From contig DHTF01000020.1 of NCBI GenBank assembly GCA_002411515.1, forward strand, positions 1 through 34,433: DNA of 34,433 bases. Direction: 5' to 3'. Positions 16,441-25,071 of this stretch are shown piece by piece. Position 1 is the stretch's first letter. The number at the start of each line of letters is the position of its first letter. This DNA is from Proteiniphilum sp. UBA5267. GTDB lineage: Bacteria; Bacteroidota; Bacteroidia; Bacteroidales; Dysgonomonadaceae. Position numbers and translations under genes: made by a program. The notes below the pieces were generated by a model that was given only the letters and a program-made list of their open reading frames with translations, did no database searches and had not been told where the DNA came from.

Positions 16441-17184
16441 ATGAAAGGATTCATCATTGCATGCCTGCTTATGGGTATTTTCCAAACAATACAGCCACAA
16501 TCACTGAAAACGGTTTCTTATCAGGATGGAACCCAGAAATTAAACGGACTGGTCACTTCCAATGCCGGCAAGCAGTTGCCCGGAGTACTTATCCTGCCTG
16601 CCTGGAAAGGCGCGGACAGTGAAGCGCGTACTGCTGCGCTGAATCTTGAGAAAGAGGGTTACATCGCTTTTATTGCCGATATCTATGGCGAAGGAAACAC
16701 ACCGGCAGACAATACAGCGGCTGCGAAACTGTCGAGTTCCTACAAAAATGATCATCAGGCTTATCAGCACAGGATTTCATTGGCTTTGGAGCAACTGAAA
16801 GCCCAGGGTTCGAAGGCAGATAAAATTGCGGTGATCGGATACTGTTTTGGCGGTACCGGCGCCCTCGAAGCCGCAAGGGCAGGGTTCGACGTGCAGGGAG
16901 TGGTTTCTATTCACGGCGGGTTGGCGAAAGATGAAAAACGGCCCAACAATCCCATTCGTGCGAAAGTGCTTGTGGAACATCCGGCAGAAGACAAAAGCGT
17001 GTCGCTGGAGGACCTCCATAACCTGGCGAAGGAATTGAATGAGGGCAATGCCGATTGGCAAATCATCACCTATGCCCACACCGGCCACACTTTCACAAAC
17101 CCCGAGTCGCCCGAATACAACGAAGTGATGGCAAAGAGAGCCTGGAACCACACACTGTTGTTTCTGGAAGAGCTGTTGAAATAA
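16441..17184 (+). CDS. Dienelactone hydrolase family protein, secreted
   Basis: A 247-residue alpha/beta hydrolase of the dienelactone hydrolase family. It has an N-terminal signal peptide (MKGFIIACLLMGIFQTIQPQS), so it is probably periplasmic. The nucleophile Cys135 is in GYCFGGTGALE and the catalytic His216 in HTGHTFTNPES; the acid residue should lie in the KVLVEHPAEDKSVS region. Family members hydrolyse lactones and esters. Despite the name, no catechol pathway is nearby, so the true substrate is unknown. The ATG at 16441 gives a clean signal peptide. Confidence 0.88.
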   Translation: MKGFIIACLLMGIFQTIQPQSLKTVSYQDGTQKLNGLVTSNAGKQLPGVLILPAWKGADSEARTAALNLEKEGYIAFIADIYGEGNTPADNTAAAKLSSSYKNDHQAYQHRISLALEQLKAQGSKADKIAVIGYCFGGTGALEAARAGFDVQGVVSIHGGLAKDEKRPNNPIRAKVLVEHPAEDKSVSLEDLHNLAKELNEGNADWQIITYAHTGHTFTNPESPEYNEVMAKRAWNHTLLFLEELLK

Positions 17185-17301
17185 GTGCACTTCGTTTCAT
17201 TGTCCGGGGAAATTGATTAAATTTGCCGGGACAATTCAATTTTCCGGGAATCGGTTTTCCCGGGAATTACACCATTATCGTAAATTATTTGTCTTTTTAT
17301 T

Positions 17302-17880
17302 TTGAATTACCTCGCCCATATATATTTTTCGGACAGCTGTCGTCAGGTTGCCGTTGGCAATTTCATTGGAGATTTTGTCAAAGGCCGTGGATACAAATCG
17401 TATCCTTCGGGTATCAGAAAAGGAATCCTTTTGCACAGAGAAATCGATCATTTTACCGACAACCACCCGGTATTTCAGGAGACCGTGGCGCTGCTCCGGC
17501 CCTCTTTTGGTCGCTATTCGGGTATCATGGCCGACATGTATTATGATTATCTGCTTGCCTCAGATTTTGAGCGGTACAGCAATGGGCGGAGCCTCAATCA
17601 ATTTGCCCGCAACTTCTACCTGTCTGTTTTATTTTACTACTGGTGGCTGCCCGAAAGAGTTAAAGGATTCATTTTTCATTTCATCGGAACCAACCGGCTA
17701 AAGAAATACGATACCTTTGCCGGGCTGCAGCAATCGCTCGAAATCATGTCTGTTCATAAGAGCTCCGCAATCAATCCCACCCTCGCAATTGAGTTCCTTG
17801 CAGCCAATGAACCACAGCTGAGAAACCATTTCGGCCGATTCATGGCGGAGGCACAGCAAAGATTTCCCCATCGAAGGTAA
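17302..17880 (+). CDS. acpH: Acyl carrier protein phosphodiesterase (AcpH-type)
   Basis: A 192-residue protein of the AcpH family (DUF479, HD-like fold). AcpH removes the 4'-phosphopantetheine arm from acyl carrier protein. The protein begins MNYLAHIYFSDSC and has VGNFIGDFVKG, LHREIDHFTDNHPVF and ADMYYDYLLA, the family's metal-site and conserved segments. The start is a TTG (17302-17304) giving the usual NYLAH beginning; no in-frame ATG lies close upstream. It is the last core-like gene before the AT-rich island. Confidence 0.88.
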   Translation: MNYLAHIYFSDSCRQVAVGNFIGDFVKGRGYKSYPSGIRKGILLHREIDHFTDNHPVFQETVALLRPSFGRYSGIMADMYYDYLLASDFERYSNGRSLNQFARNFYLSVLFYYWWLPERVKGFIFHFIGTNRLKKYDTFAGLQQSLEIMSVHKSSAINPTLAIEFLAANEPQLRNHFGRFMAEAQQRFPHRR

Positions 17881-18134
17881 TTGGCTGAAAGGTTTGCTGG
17901 TGAATCAGCCTTATACCATATAACGCTATCTGGTGAAGATACAGTAAATGCAGTTCATGTTAAAATTCAGGCTGGAAAGTTGTGAATATAATTATAATTT
18001 TTGATACATTTGAAGTAGTCGTAGGATAATTAGCAGACTTTGAATTGAATAAAAGACTTCGGTGTGAGAAAAGGTATACAGGATAAAGTTCTTTTATACA
18101 CTTGGCTTTTCATACTTTCAAATAACTCTGTAAC
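17881..18134. other. AT-rich gap at the left edge of the island
   Basis: No intact gene is seen. A promoter-like pair, TTG (17980-17982), a 22-base spacer and TACATTTG (18005-18012), points right, but no open frame follows it. The composition changes from the core genes on the left to AT-rich DNA here. Confidence 0.5.
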
Positions 18135-18332
18135 CTATTTGCATAGATAGGATTCGTTTGAAAATAAACAAATCTTCTTTTTCTTTTCTACACATTTAAA
18201 GGTCCTACAAAAGTATTGGGGATCATTTTTATATTTACAACAATAAATATTTATCTCTACGAAAAGGATAGAGATGGCACGAATAAAATCCAGAACTTTG
18301 GCTAAGCCCTGAAGGTCATCTTCTTGTTGCAT
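18135..18332 (-). pseudogene. Remnant of a MobC/TraG-type coupling protein gene (YWFCY domain)
   Basis: From an ATG at 18332 the minus strand reads MQQEDDLQGLAKVLDF, then IRAISILFVEINIYCC. I recognise this as the start of the YWFCY domain at the N-terminus of Bacteroidales conjugative-element coupling proteins (MobC/TraG type). Here the usual YWFCY residues have become IYCCKY. Similarity fades after about 35 codons, and the frame stops at 66 codons, where the intact protein has several hundred residues. So this is the broken front end of a mobilisation gene, left by a conjugative or mobilisable element. Confidence 0.6.
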
Positions 18333-18595
18333 AATATTCGCATTTAAATGTATGAGAAGCAAATTTATGTCATAGGATAATACAATTTACTGATTTGCAA
18401 TTTTATGGTGATTTGTGGCTCCGTTATGGGTAGTTTGTGTCGCTTTTCAAGTCTTGCTAAAGTTTTTTTTCTCATTATATCTCACAGAGGCAAAAATTAT
18501 CAAGTTTTCTATGACTTCTCAAAAAATAGTGATATCTTTGACTGTAATATAATATATAGTCATATGTATTGCAGAATACATCAATTTTGGCAGAA
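18333..18595. other. Intergenic DNA upstream of the XRE gene
   Basis: No gene that I can support lies here. It separates the broken mobilisation gene (leftward) from the XRE-AAA-protease operon (rightward) and holds the promoter element at 18533-18540. Confidence 0.4.
18533..18540 (+). promoter_or_regulatory. -7 box for the XRE-AAA-protease operon
   Basis: TATCTTTG matches TAnnTTTG and lies 55 bases before the ATG at 18596. No good -33 TTG is seen at normal spacing, which would fit a weak or controlled promoter. Confidence 0.5.
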
Positions 18596-18799
18596 ATGGG
18601 TATTCCAATTAATAGGATAAAAGTAGTTCTCGCAGAGAACAAAAAAACTAATCGATGGCTAGCAGAGTCTTTAGGTAAAAATGAAGCAACAGTATCTCGG
18701 TGGTGTACTAATGAAACACAACCATCCATTGAGATGTTTTTTCAAATAGCTAAATTACTAGATGTTGATATTCGAGAACTATTTAATAGAACAAAATAA
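18596..18799 (+). CDS. Small XRE-family DNA-binding regulator
   Basis: A 67-residue helix-turn-helix protein of the XRE/Cro type. It reads MGIPINRIKVVLAENKKTNR, and the recognition part is LAESLGKNEATVSRWCTNET, followed by IEMFFQIAKLLDVDIRELF, the standard end of the domain. No other domain is present. The ATG at 18596 is preferred over a TTG at 18569. The AAA+ gene begins two bases after its stop, so the two are surely co-transcribed. The protein probably binds its own promoter and sets expression of the ATPase and protease, as seen in many toxin-antitoxin and defence operons (inference). Confidence 0.85.
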   Translation: MGIPINRIKVVLAENKKTNRWLAESLGKNEATVSRWCTNETQPSIEMFFQIAKLLDVDIRELFNRTK

Positions 18800-18801
18800 G
18801 T

Positions 18802-19806
18802 ATGGCAAGGGCTGATTTGTTAGTTGATTTAGTAAAACATGCAATCACGGGAAATAAAACCATGATTAAAAAAGTTACGGAAGCTATTATTGCTGAAGAA
18901 AGAAGTAAACAGCATACAATTTTAGCAGACAAGTTAGAGAATGAACTTAACAAAGCATCTTCGGCTGAAAGTAGTCAAAATACTAATGTGTTCTTTAATA
19001 ATAGCAAATCATCGATTGATTTTCGGGCTGAAAATTTAATTACAGAAATTAGTCCCACTAAAAAGCTAACTGATCTTGTATTGCCAACAGATGTGGTTAA
19101 TATATCGGAGCAATTTGTTAAAGAGCAATATCGGGTTGATTTGTTGCGTTCATATGCATTAGAACCTAGAAATAAAATTTTATTAATTGGGCCTCCGGGG
19201 AACGGAAAAACGTCATTGGCTGAGGCTTTAACTGAATCCTTGATGTTGCCTCTTTATGTTGTGAAGTATGATAGTCTAATTGGAGCATATCTTGGAGAAA
19301 CAGCTTCTCGCCTAAGAAAGTTAATGGATTATGCTAGTACTAGGAAATGTGTTTTGTTTTTTGATGAATTTGAAACATTGGGGAAAGAACGAGGTGATAC
19401 CCATGAAACAGGAGAGATTAAGCGCGTGGTAAGTTCCTTATTATTGCAAATAGATAATTTGCCCAGTCATGTAATCGTTATCGGAGCGACTAATCATCCA
19501 GAACTGTTGGACAGGGCTGTTTGGCGACGATTTCAAATAAAGATGACGTTACCTACCCCCACAAGAGTAAATATGATAGCATGGTTAGATAAGTTTCAAC
19601 ATAAACATAAAGTTCGATTTGAATATGCATCTGAAACCATCGCAAAAAAAATGATGGGAACTAATTATGCAGAATTAGAGGAATTTGGTTTGTCTGTTTT
19701 ACGTCAATATGTATTGAACCTGCCAGATTCCAATATGAAAGAAATAGTGAGTGCTGAATTAAAAAACAGAGCCAGCATAGTTGTTGATTCAGAGCTTCAA
19801 AAATAA
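18802..19806 (+). CDS. AAA+ ATPase paired with a subtilisin-like protease
   Basis: A 334-residue AAA family ATPase. The N-terminal 85 residues or so are helical and charged. The AAA module follows with Walker A GPPGNGKTS (G130-S138), Walker B VLFFDEFE (D188-E189), the sensor-1-like GATNHPELLDRA and Arg residues in WRRFQ (R242-R243). A short lid region ends the protein. The FtsH/Cdc48-like core suggests a hexameric remodelling ATPase. It lies 2 bases after the XRE gene and 5 before the subtilase gene, so the ATPase probably works on or with the protease: unfolding or delivering substrates, or holding the protease inactive (inference). AT-rich composition marks it as transferred DNA. Confidence 0.88.
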   Translation: MARADLLVDLVKHAITGNKTMIKKVTEAIIAEERSKQHTILADKLENELNKASSAESSQNTNVFFNNSKSSIDFRAENLITEISPTKKLTDLVLPTDVVNISEQFVKEQYRVDLLRSYALEPRNKILLIGPPGNGKTSLAEALTESLMLPLYVVKYDSLIGAYLGETASRLRKLMDYASTRKCVLFFDEFETLGKERGDTHETGEIKRVVSSLLLQIDNLPSHVIVIGATNHPELLDRAVWRRFQIKMTLPTPTRVNMIAWLDKFQHKHKVRFEYASETIAKKMMGTNYAELEEFGLSVLRQYVLNLPDSNMKEIVSAELKNRASIVVDSELQK

Positions 19807-19811
19807 AAATT

Positions 19812-22370
19812 ATGGCAGATTACCCATTGTTATTTTTCCCCGAACCACAAGGACTAGATAGAGTTGGAAAATCTTTTCCTCCGCGCAAAATTCATTATCC
19901 TTCTTCCGAAAGGCAAACAGAAAGATTGTCACCACTATTTGACACCTTGAGAAGTGCTTTTGATGCAAGAAGAATGGAAATACAACAAACCCCGGAAGGT
20001 ATTGATCCGGAACAAGTAATTGTTTTTGAAACAATAGGAACAGTTGATGATTTTGTAACTGCCATTAGGCACACAGAAGGATTGGAATGGATGGGAGAAA
20101 TAGAACTTGATGATTTGCAGCCAACTGAAGATTTCTATTTCGAAAAGGCAGAGGACAGAGAGAAATCCTTATCTGGCAGATTATTTTTGACTATGACCAA
20201 TCAAAGGGCTCTTAATGAAATGCTTTCGTTATGGCGGCAATATTCCGATAATCCTGATACACAATTTATGAGAGGATTAGCTGGATTCAAATCATTATTT
20301 CTGAAATTAAAAAACATTCGTCGTTGGGATGTTAAGGATAGACTGTTAGAAACAGGCGTACTTGATTTTTGGCAACAACAAATTGAGAGGGAAGAACCAA
20401 TAATTAGATTTGAATTACAATTATGGTATAGCAGTTCTGAAGCAAAACGTCAACAGTCTCATCGTTCTATCATTAGTCTTATCGAATCTTTAGGGGGACA
20501 ACATATTATCACTTCAGTAATACAAGAAATAGCATACCATGCTCTTTTAGTTGAATTGCCAGCAAATGAAATACAAAATATTATCGATAATCCCAATACT
20601 CAGTTAGTAAGGTGGGACGATATCATGTTTTTTAGGCCATCTGGACAGATTGCAATAAAAGTAGACTATGAAGAAAATGAGGCGCTTGAAATAGACAGAA
20701 GATTTGAATCACAACCAACTGGAGAGCCTGTTGCAGCTTTGCTTGATGGCATGCCTATGGAAAACCATCATTTACTTGCTAATAGATTGATGGTAGATGA
20801 TCCCGATAACTATGGAGAGAACTATGAGGCACAGTGTAGGCTTCATGGTACAGGAATGAGTTCCCTTATTATTCATGGAGATTTAAATGATAATAATCTC
20901 CCAATTACTACACCTTTATATGTTCGTCCAATAATGAAGTTAAAGATGTGGCTGGACGATAGAATAGAGCGTGTCCCTGACAATGAGCTATTTGTTGACT
21001 TGTTACACCGTGCTGTAAAAAGGATTTTTGAGGGAGATGCTGATAGTAGTCCTATAAAATCTATTAAAATTATAAATTTGTCAATAGGCGATAGTTCTTT
21101 GTTGTTTTATCACACGATGAGTCCTGTGGCAAGATTGCTTGATTTTCTCAGCCTTAAATATGATGTTTTATTCATAATTAGTGCAGGTAATCATCTCCAT
21201 AGATTGGAACTTTCGACTTTATATAAAGACTTCAAACTATTAAATGATTGTGATAAAGAAAAGTTGATTTATCAAAAAGTCGTTGGGGATATGAGAAATA
21301 GAAGATTATTATCTCCTTCTGAAAGTATTAACAATATAACCATAGGCTCTATCCATTATGACAATGCGGTATTAAGAGAGTATGATCGAAGAATAAATCC
21401 TTCTTCCAGATTATTACCCAATGTTCATTCAGCGTTTGGGGGTGGATATCGCAAAGCAATTAAACCTGACATGGTTTTTAATGGTGGTCGCCAATTTTTC
21501 AATGAGGCTTTTTTAGAAAATAATCCAACTCCATTAGTTTTTTCGTGCAATAGAATAGAACCGGGTCAACTTGTAGCAGCCCCTTCTTCTGAACGAGATA
21601 AAACAATCTTTACACGTGGTACAAGTAATGCTACCGCCCTAATAACCAGAGGTGCGATTAAAATATCAGAAACGCTAAAAAACATCTTTCAAAATGATTA
21701 TAACTCTCAGCTATATAGCCAATATATCCCTCTTTTGATAAAAGTTATGCTAGCTCATGGATGTAGTTGGGGCGAAATCGAAACTAATTTATATGAAGTA
21801 TTAGGAGACAGATATTCAAATATTGATTTAAAAGAAATAATTACAAGATGGATAGGATATGGCTTTCCAGATATAGATAAAGTAACAGAATGTACAGCCC
21901 AAAGAGTTACAATTCTTGGTTTTGGAAAACTAGAGGTTGATAAAATTCATTTATTTCGACTACCTCTTCCTCCCTCATTGTCTGCAAGACCAGAAAATAG
22001 GAAACTTACTATAACTTTAGGTTGGTTTAGTCCTATTGCGTCTAACACACAAAGATATAGAGTTGGAAGCCTTTTCTTTGAAGCGCAAAATGATTTATTG
22101 GGTGTCAAACGAGATGATGCAGACTATCATTCAGTTAGAAGAGGCACATTGCAACATGAAGTGTTTGTGGGAGAGAAAGCCATTCCATTTGAAGACGAGA
22201 GCAGTTTAGGAATCCAAGTAATATGCAAAAAGGATGCAGGTGATTTTTTGGGATTAATACCGTATGCTTTAGCTGTTACCTTAGAAGTTGCAGATGAAAT
22301 TGGTCTCCCGATTTATCAAGAAGTGAGAAATAGATTGATTACACCGATTATAGTAGATCAGTACATTTAG
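19812..22370 (+). CDS. Large cytosolic subtilisin-like (S8) protease
   Basis: An 852-residue peptidase of family S8. The triad reads as Asp312 in VAALLDGMP, His345 in RLHGTGMSS and Ser605 in RGTSNATA, with oxyanion Asn460 in IISAGNH. The order Asp-His-Asn-Ser is that of subtilases. About 300 residues precede the catalytic domain and about 220 follow Ser605; neither part resembles a family I recognise. There is no signal peptide or membrane segment and no obvious propeptide, so the enzyme should act inside the cell. It is last in the XRE-AAA-S8 operon. AAA/subtilase gene pairs recur in bacterial accessory islands, and a role in phage defence or regulated self-killing is plausible but not shown. 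Confidence 0.88.
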   Translation: MADYPLLFFPEPQGLDRVGKSFPPRKIHYPSSERQTERLSPLFDTLRSAFDARRMEIQQTPEGIDPEQVIVFETIGTVDDFVTAIRHTEGLEWMGEIELDDLQPTEDFYFEKAEDREKSLSGRLFLTMTNQRALNEMLSLWRQYSDNPDTQFMRGLAGFKSLFLKLKNIRRWDVKDRLLETGVLDFWQQQIEREEPIIRFELQLWYSSSEAKRQQSHRSIISLIESLGGQHIITSVIQEIAYHALLVELPANEIQNIIDNPNTQLVRWDDIMFFRPSGQIAIKVDYEENEALEIDRRFESQPTGEPVAALLDGMPMENHHLLANRLMVDDPDNYGENYEAQCRLHGTGMSSLIIHGDLNDNNLPITTPLYVRPIMKLKMWLDDRIERVPDNELFVDLLHRAVKRIFEGDADSSPIKSIKIINLSIGDSSLLFYHTMSPVARLLDFLSLKYDVLFIISAGNHLHRLELSTLYKDFKLLNDCDKEKLIYQKVVGDMRNRRLLSPSESINNITIGSIHYDNAVLREYDRRINPSSRLLPNVHSAFGGGYRKAIKPDMVFNGGRQFFNEAFLENNPTPLVFSCNRIEPGQLVAAPSSERDKTIFTRGTSNATALITRGAIKISETLKNIFQNDYNSQLYSQYIPLLIKVMLAHGCSWGEIETNLYEVLGDRYSNIDLKEIITRWIGYGFPDIDKVTECTAQRVTILGFGKLEVDKIHLFRLPLPPSLSARPENRKLTITLGWFSPIASNTQRYRVGSLFFEAQNDLLGVKRDDADYHSVRRGTLQHEVFVGEKAIPFEDESSLGIQVICKKDAGDFLGLIPYALAVTLEVADEIGLPIYQEVRNRLITPIIVDQYI

Positions 22371-22511
22371 ACTAATTTAGTTCAAACTATATTTTCAGAA
22401 AGCTTCCTTTTGTTGACAAAGCAAGCAAAGTATTTCATATTATATTACAGGTTAGAATGATATTAAGTCTGTAAATGAGATTGAAAGTCTTAAATAAAAG
22501 TATATCAATAA

Positions 22512-22688
22512 CGGCTAGATAATCGTTTTGATGAACATATGTTTTGTCTTTGGCTGATGATGGATACCACGGGAAAGGCAATGGTTTATTATAATTGGGA
22601 TTTATGCCCGCGAGATACTTGTGGAATGTTACAGGTGATGACTTTGATTGGAGCAGATTTATACCGTATAAAAAAAGATATCAGATAA
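22512..22688 (+). pseudogene. Unrecognised coding-like fragment
   Basis: A frame open from a stop at 22509-22511 to a TAA at 22686-22688, with an ATG at 22539. It encodes RLDNRFDEHMFCLWLMMD and continues with YYNWDLCPRDTCGMLQ. The residue mix looks like a real protein more than chance, but the piece is short and no family is recognised. It is probably the remains of an accessory gene. Confidence 0.25.
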
Positions 22689-23004
22689 AAATTTTGAACC
22701 TTTAAGATACCATAGAGAGTTATATACCCGCCCATATTACAGAGAATTGTGAGAAGACTTTGTCTCATCCTTACCCCAACATGTTGCTCATAGAAAAAGC
22801 TCAGACAAAGCAATTAAGAAACTATTAATGAGTATTTTAACTTATTGAACAACAGCAAAAAAGAGGTGTTAAATAATATCTTTAATCGTTTTACTAAATT
22901 ATTTAATGGAGCTGGAGAAGTTGCTATAATAACTTTAAAGTAGCGATTAACAATATCTTATGACTCATATCATATTCTTTTTCAGTTTATTTTTTTTGCT
23001 AGTA

Positions 23005-23036
23005 ACATGTACATAAAATTGGTATTTTGTACATGT
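23005..23036. repeat. Inverted repeat before the Fic_N-like fragment
   Basis: ACATGTACA (23005-23013) and TGTACATGT (23028-23036) form 9-base arms, with further partial pairing inward (AAAAT/ATTTT). The repeat ends 9 bases before the ATG at 23046 and spans the place where a promoter -7 element would be, as an operator would. Confidence 0.4.
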
Positions 23037-23045
23037 AGAAAGAAA

Positions 23046-23132
23046 ATGAAAAAGGGAATTAAAATAGCTCTATCACCTCCTGATCAGGATGTTGAAACGA
23101 AATCTATGGTGGAATGTATGAACAGGTCATGA
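23046..23132 (+). pseudogene. Possible remnant of a Fic-family gene start
   Basis: A 28-residue frame starting MKKGIKIALSPPDQDVETKS and stopped by TGA at 23130-23132. The PPxxDVETK pattern resembles the beginning of the Fic N-terminal domain (Fic_N), where a Pro-rich segment precedes a D-x-E-T-K helix start. The helix that should follow (ALAELKG-like) is absent. So this may be the stump of a lost Fic gene; similarity over so short a piece is weak. Confidence 0.3.
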
Positions 23133-23511
23133 GACGGAAATATGACTGAAACAACATCATTATTAATAATTTACAATAAAGTTTGCATATCTACTTTTCA
23201 ATAGTTAACAAGCAAAAATATCTGAATTTCTAAACATGGAAATATCATGACATAAATTGTCAAAATTAACTGTATTTTCGAATACACTATCAACGAGAGT
23301 TCTACCACGACAGCGAACTGTTGAAGTATCCTCGCATGAAGCAGTGAAAAAATCACATCTGCATCATTTTATGCTAATGAAGAGGATGATGTAATTACTG
23401 AATATTTTATATAAATATATCAGTAGATAAAGATGAACGCAACATGGTGTTCAAATAAATATTAACTAACTTCGGGCTCAAATCTGATTATCGATTACAA
23501 ATAAAAAATAA

Positions 23512-25071
23512 ATGACGAAGGAACAGGAGAGAGATGAGTTGCACAGAACCATCTGGAGGATAGCCAATGATCTGCGTGGAAGTGTGGATGGTTGGGATTT
23601 TAAATCGTACGTGCTTGGAATGTTGTTTTACAGGTTTATTTCTGAGAACCTGACAAATTATCTCAACAAGGAGGAGCAACGTGCGGGGAATATTGATTTT
23701 GACTATACGAAAATCACGGATGAAGATGCAGAATATGCAAGGTATGAAACCGTTTTAGAAAAGGGTTTCTTTATCCTTCCTTCGGAACTGTTTGTGAATG
23801 TAAACGGCAAAGCAAAGAGCGACGACAACCTGAACGAAACACTGAGCACAGTTTTCAAGAATATAGAGAATTCGGCCAAAGGTACATCCAGTGAAGACAG
23901 CATGAAGGGCCTCTTTGACGATATCGACGTGAATAGCAACAAGCTGGGGGCCACAGTAAAGAAACGCAACGAACTGCTTGTAAAGATCATGGATTCCATT
24001 GCCGGTTTAGGCTTGGGTGATTACCAGGACAACAACAACGATACTTTTGGTGATGCATATGAATATCTAATGACCATGTATGCGGGAAATGCCGGTAAAT
24101 CGGGTGGGGAATTCTTCACACCTACCGAAGTATCCGATTTGTTGGCAAAAATAGCTGTTGTGGGTAAAAAACAAGTCAACAAAGTATATGATCCTGCCTG
24201 CGGATCCGGATCGCTGTTGTTGAAATTTGCCAAAGTGTTGGGCAAGGGAAATGTACGTCAGGGATTCTTCGGACAGGAGATCAACATCACCACCTACAAC
24301 CTTTGCAGGATCAATATGTTTCTGCATGATATCAATTACGAGAAATTCGATATAGCCCATGGCGACACACTGATGGAGCCCAAACATTGGGATGATGAAC
24401 CTTTCGATGCCATCGTCTCCAATCCCCCTTACTCCACCAAATGGGAAGGAGATGACAACCCAATACTGATAAACGATCCACGTTTTTCGCCCGCAGGAGT
24501 GTTAGCCCCCAAGAGCAAAGCCGATCTTGCTTTTACCATGCATATTCTGAGTTGGTTGTCCACTACCGGAACAGCTGCCATTGTTGAATTTCCTGGAGTG
24601 CTTTACAGAGGCGGTGCAGAACAGAAAATCAGGAAATATCTGATCGACAACAACTATGTAGATGCAGTACTCCAACTGCCGCCCAATATGTTTTTCGGTA
24701 CCAGCATAGCCACCTGTGTGATTGTATTGAAGAAGAGCAAAAAAGAAAACAGAACCCTGTTTATTGATGCTTCGAATGAATTTGTACCAGCAGGCAATAA
24801 AAACAAGTTGGGTGAGGAGAATATCGAAACTATTCTCAACGCCTATATCGAGCGAAAAGATATCAACCATTTTTGTAGCTTAGTGGACAATACTGCGATT
24901 GGCGAAAATGATTATAATCTGTCGGTGAGCAGTTATGTAGAGAGGGAGGATACCCGTGAGGTCATTGATATTGAAAAGTTAAATGCTGAAATAGCTGAAA
25001 TAGTAGAACGGCAGACGATATTGAGAAACGAGGTCGATGTAATTGTGGCAGAATTGGAGGGTGCTGAATAA
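23512..25071 (+). CDS. hsdM: Type I restriction-modification DNA methyltransferase subunit
   Basis: HsdM adds a methyl group to adenine N6 at the site chosen by HsdS, and also forms the core of the restriction complex. The 519-residue length matches type IC (EcoR124-like) HsdM. The N-terminal domain contains NDLRGSVDGWDFKSYVLGML. The SAM-binding motif DPACGSGSLL starts at D227, preceded by GKSGGEFFTPTEVSDLL, and the catalytic NPPY is at N304-Y307. A C-terminal helical region follows. It is first in the operon hsdM-hsdS-fic-hsdR. The GC content is higher than in the gap before it and in hsdS after it. Confidence 0.96.
   Translation: MTKEQERDELHRTIWRIANDLRGSVDGWDFKSYVLGMLFYRFISENLTNYLNKEEQRAGNIDFDYTKITDEDAEYARYETVLEKGFFILPSELFVNVNGKAKSDDNLNETLSTVFKNIENSAKGTSSEDSMKGLFDDIDVNSNKLGATVKKRNELLVKIMDSIAGLGLGDYQDNNNDTFGDAYEYLMTMYAGNAGKSGGEFFTPTEVSDLLAKIAVVGKKQVNKVYDPACGSGSLLLKFAKVLGKGNVRQGFFGQEINITTYNLCRINMFLHDINYEKFDIAHGDTLMEPKHWDDEPFDAIVSNPPYSTKWEGDDNPILINDPRFSPAGVLAPKSKADLAFTMHILSWLSTTGTAAIVEFPGVLYRGGAEQKIRKYLIDNNYVDAVLQLPPNMFFGTSIATCVIVLKKSKKENRTLFIDASNEFVPAGNKNKLGEENIETILNAYIERKDINHFCSLVDNTAIGENDYNLSVSSYVEREDTREVIDIEKLNAEIAEIVERQTILRNEVDVIVAELEGAE

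Larger units (their letters stand above)
22371..23511. other. Long AT-rich gap with eroded gene fragments
   Basis: No intact gene is visible in these 1.1 kb. Coding-like pieces are a 58-codon frame at 22512-22688, a 41-codon frame at 22818-22943 and a Fic_N-like start at 23046-23132. Inverted repeats lie at 23005-23036 and 23248-23262. A short frame around 23290-23350 reads EFYHDSELLKYPRMKQ before a stop; its origin is not recognised. The picture is of one or more decayed genes between two defence-type operons. Confidence 0.6.

Noticed and set aside
18405..18620. Plus-strand open frame of 71 codons ahead of the XRE gene
   Set aside because: It overlaps the XRE start in another frame, has low-complexity composition and no family resemblance.
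22589..22813. Minus-strand 74-codon frame in the gap after the protease
   Set aside because: Composition is not protein-like, it has no family resemblance, and the plus-strand frame at 22512-22688 is more convincing.
23290..23350. Frame EFYHDSELLKYPRMKQ as a transposase remnant
   Set aside because: Too short, and no insertion-sequence family is recognised with confidence.
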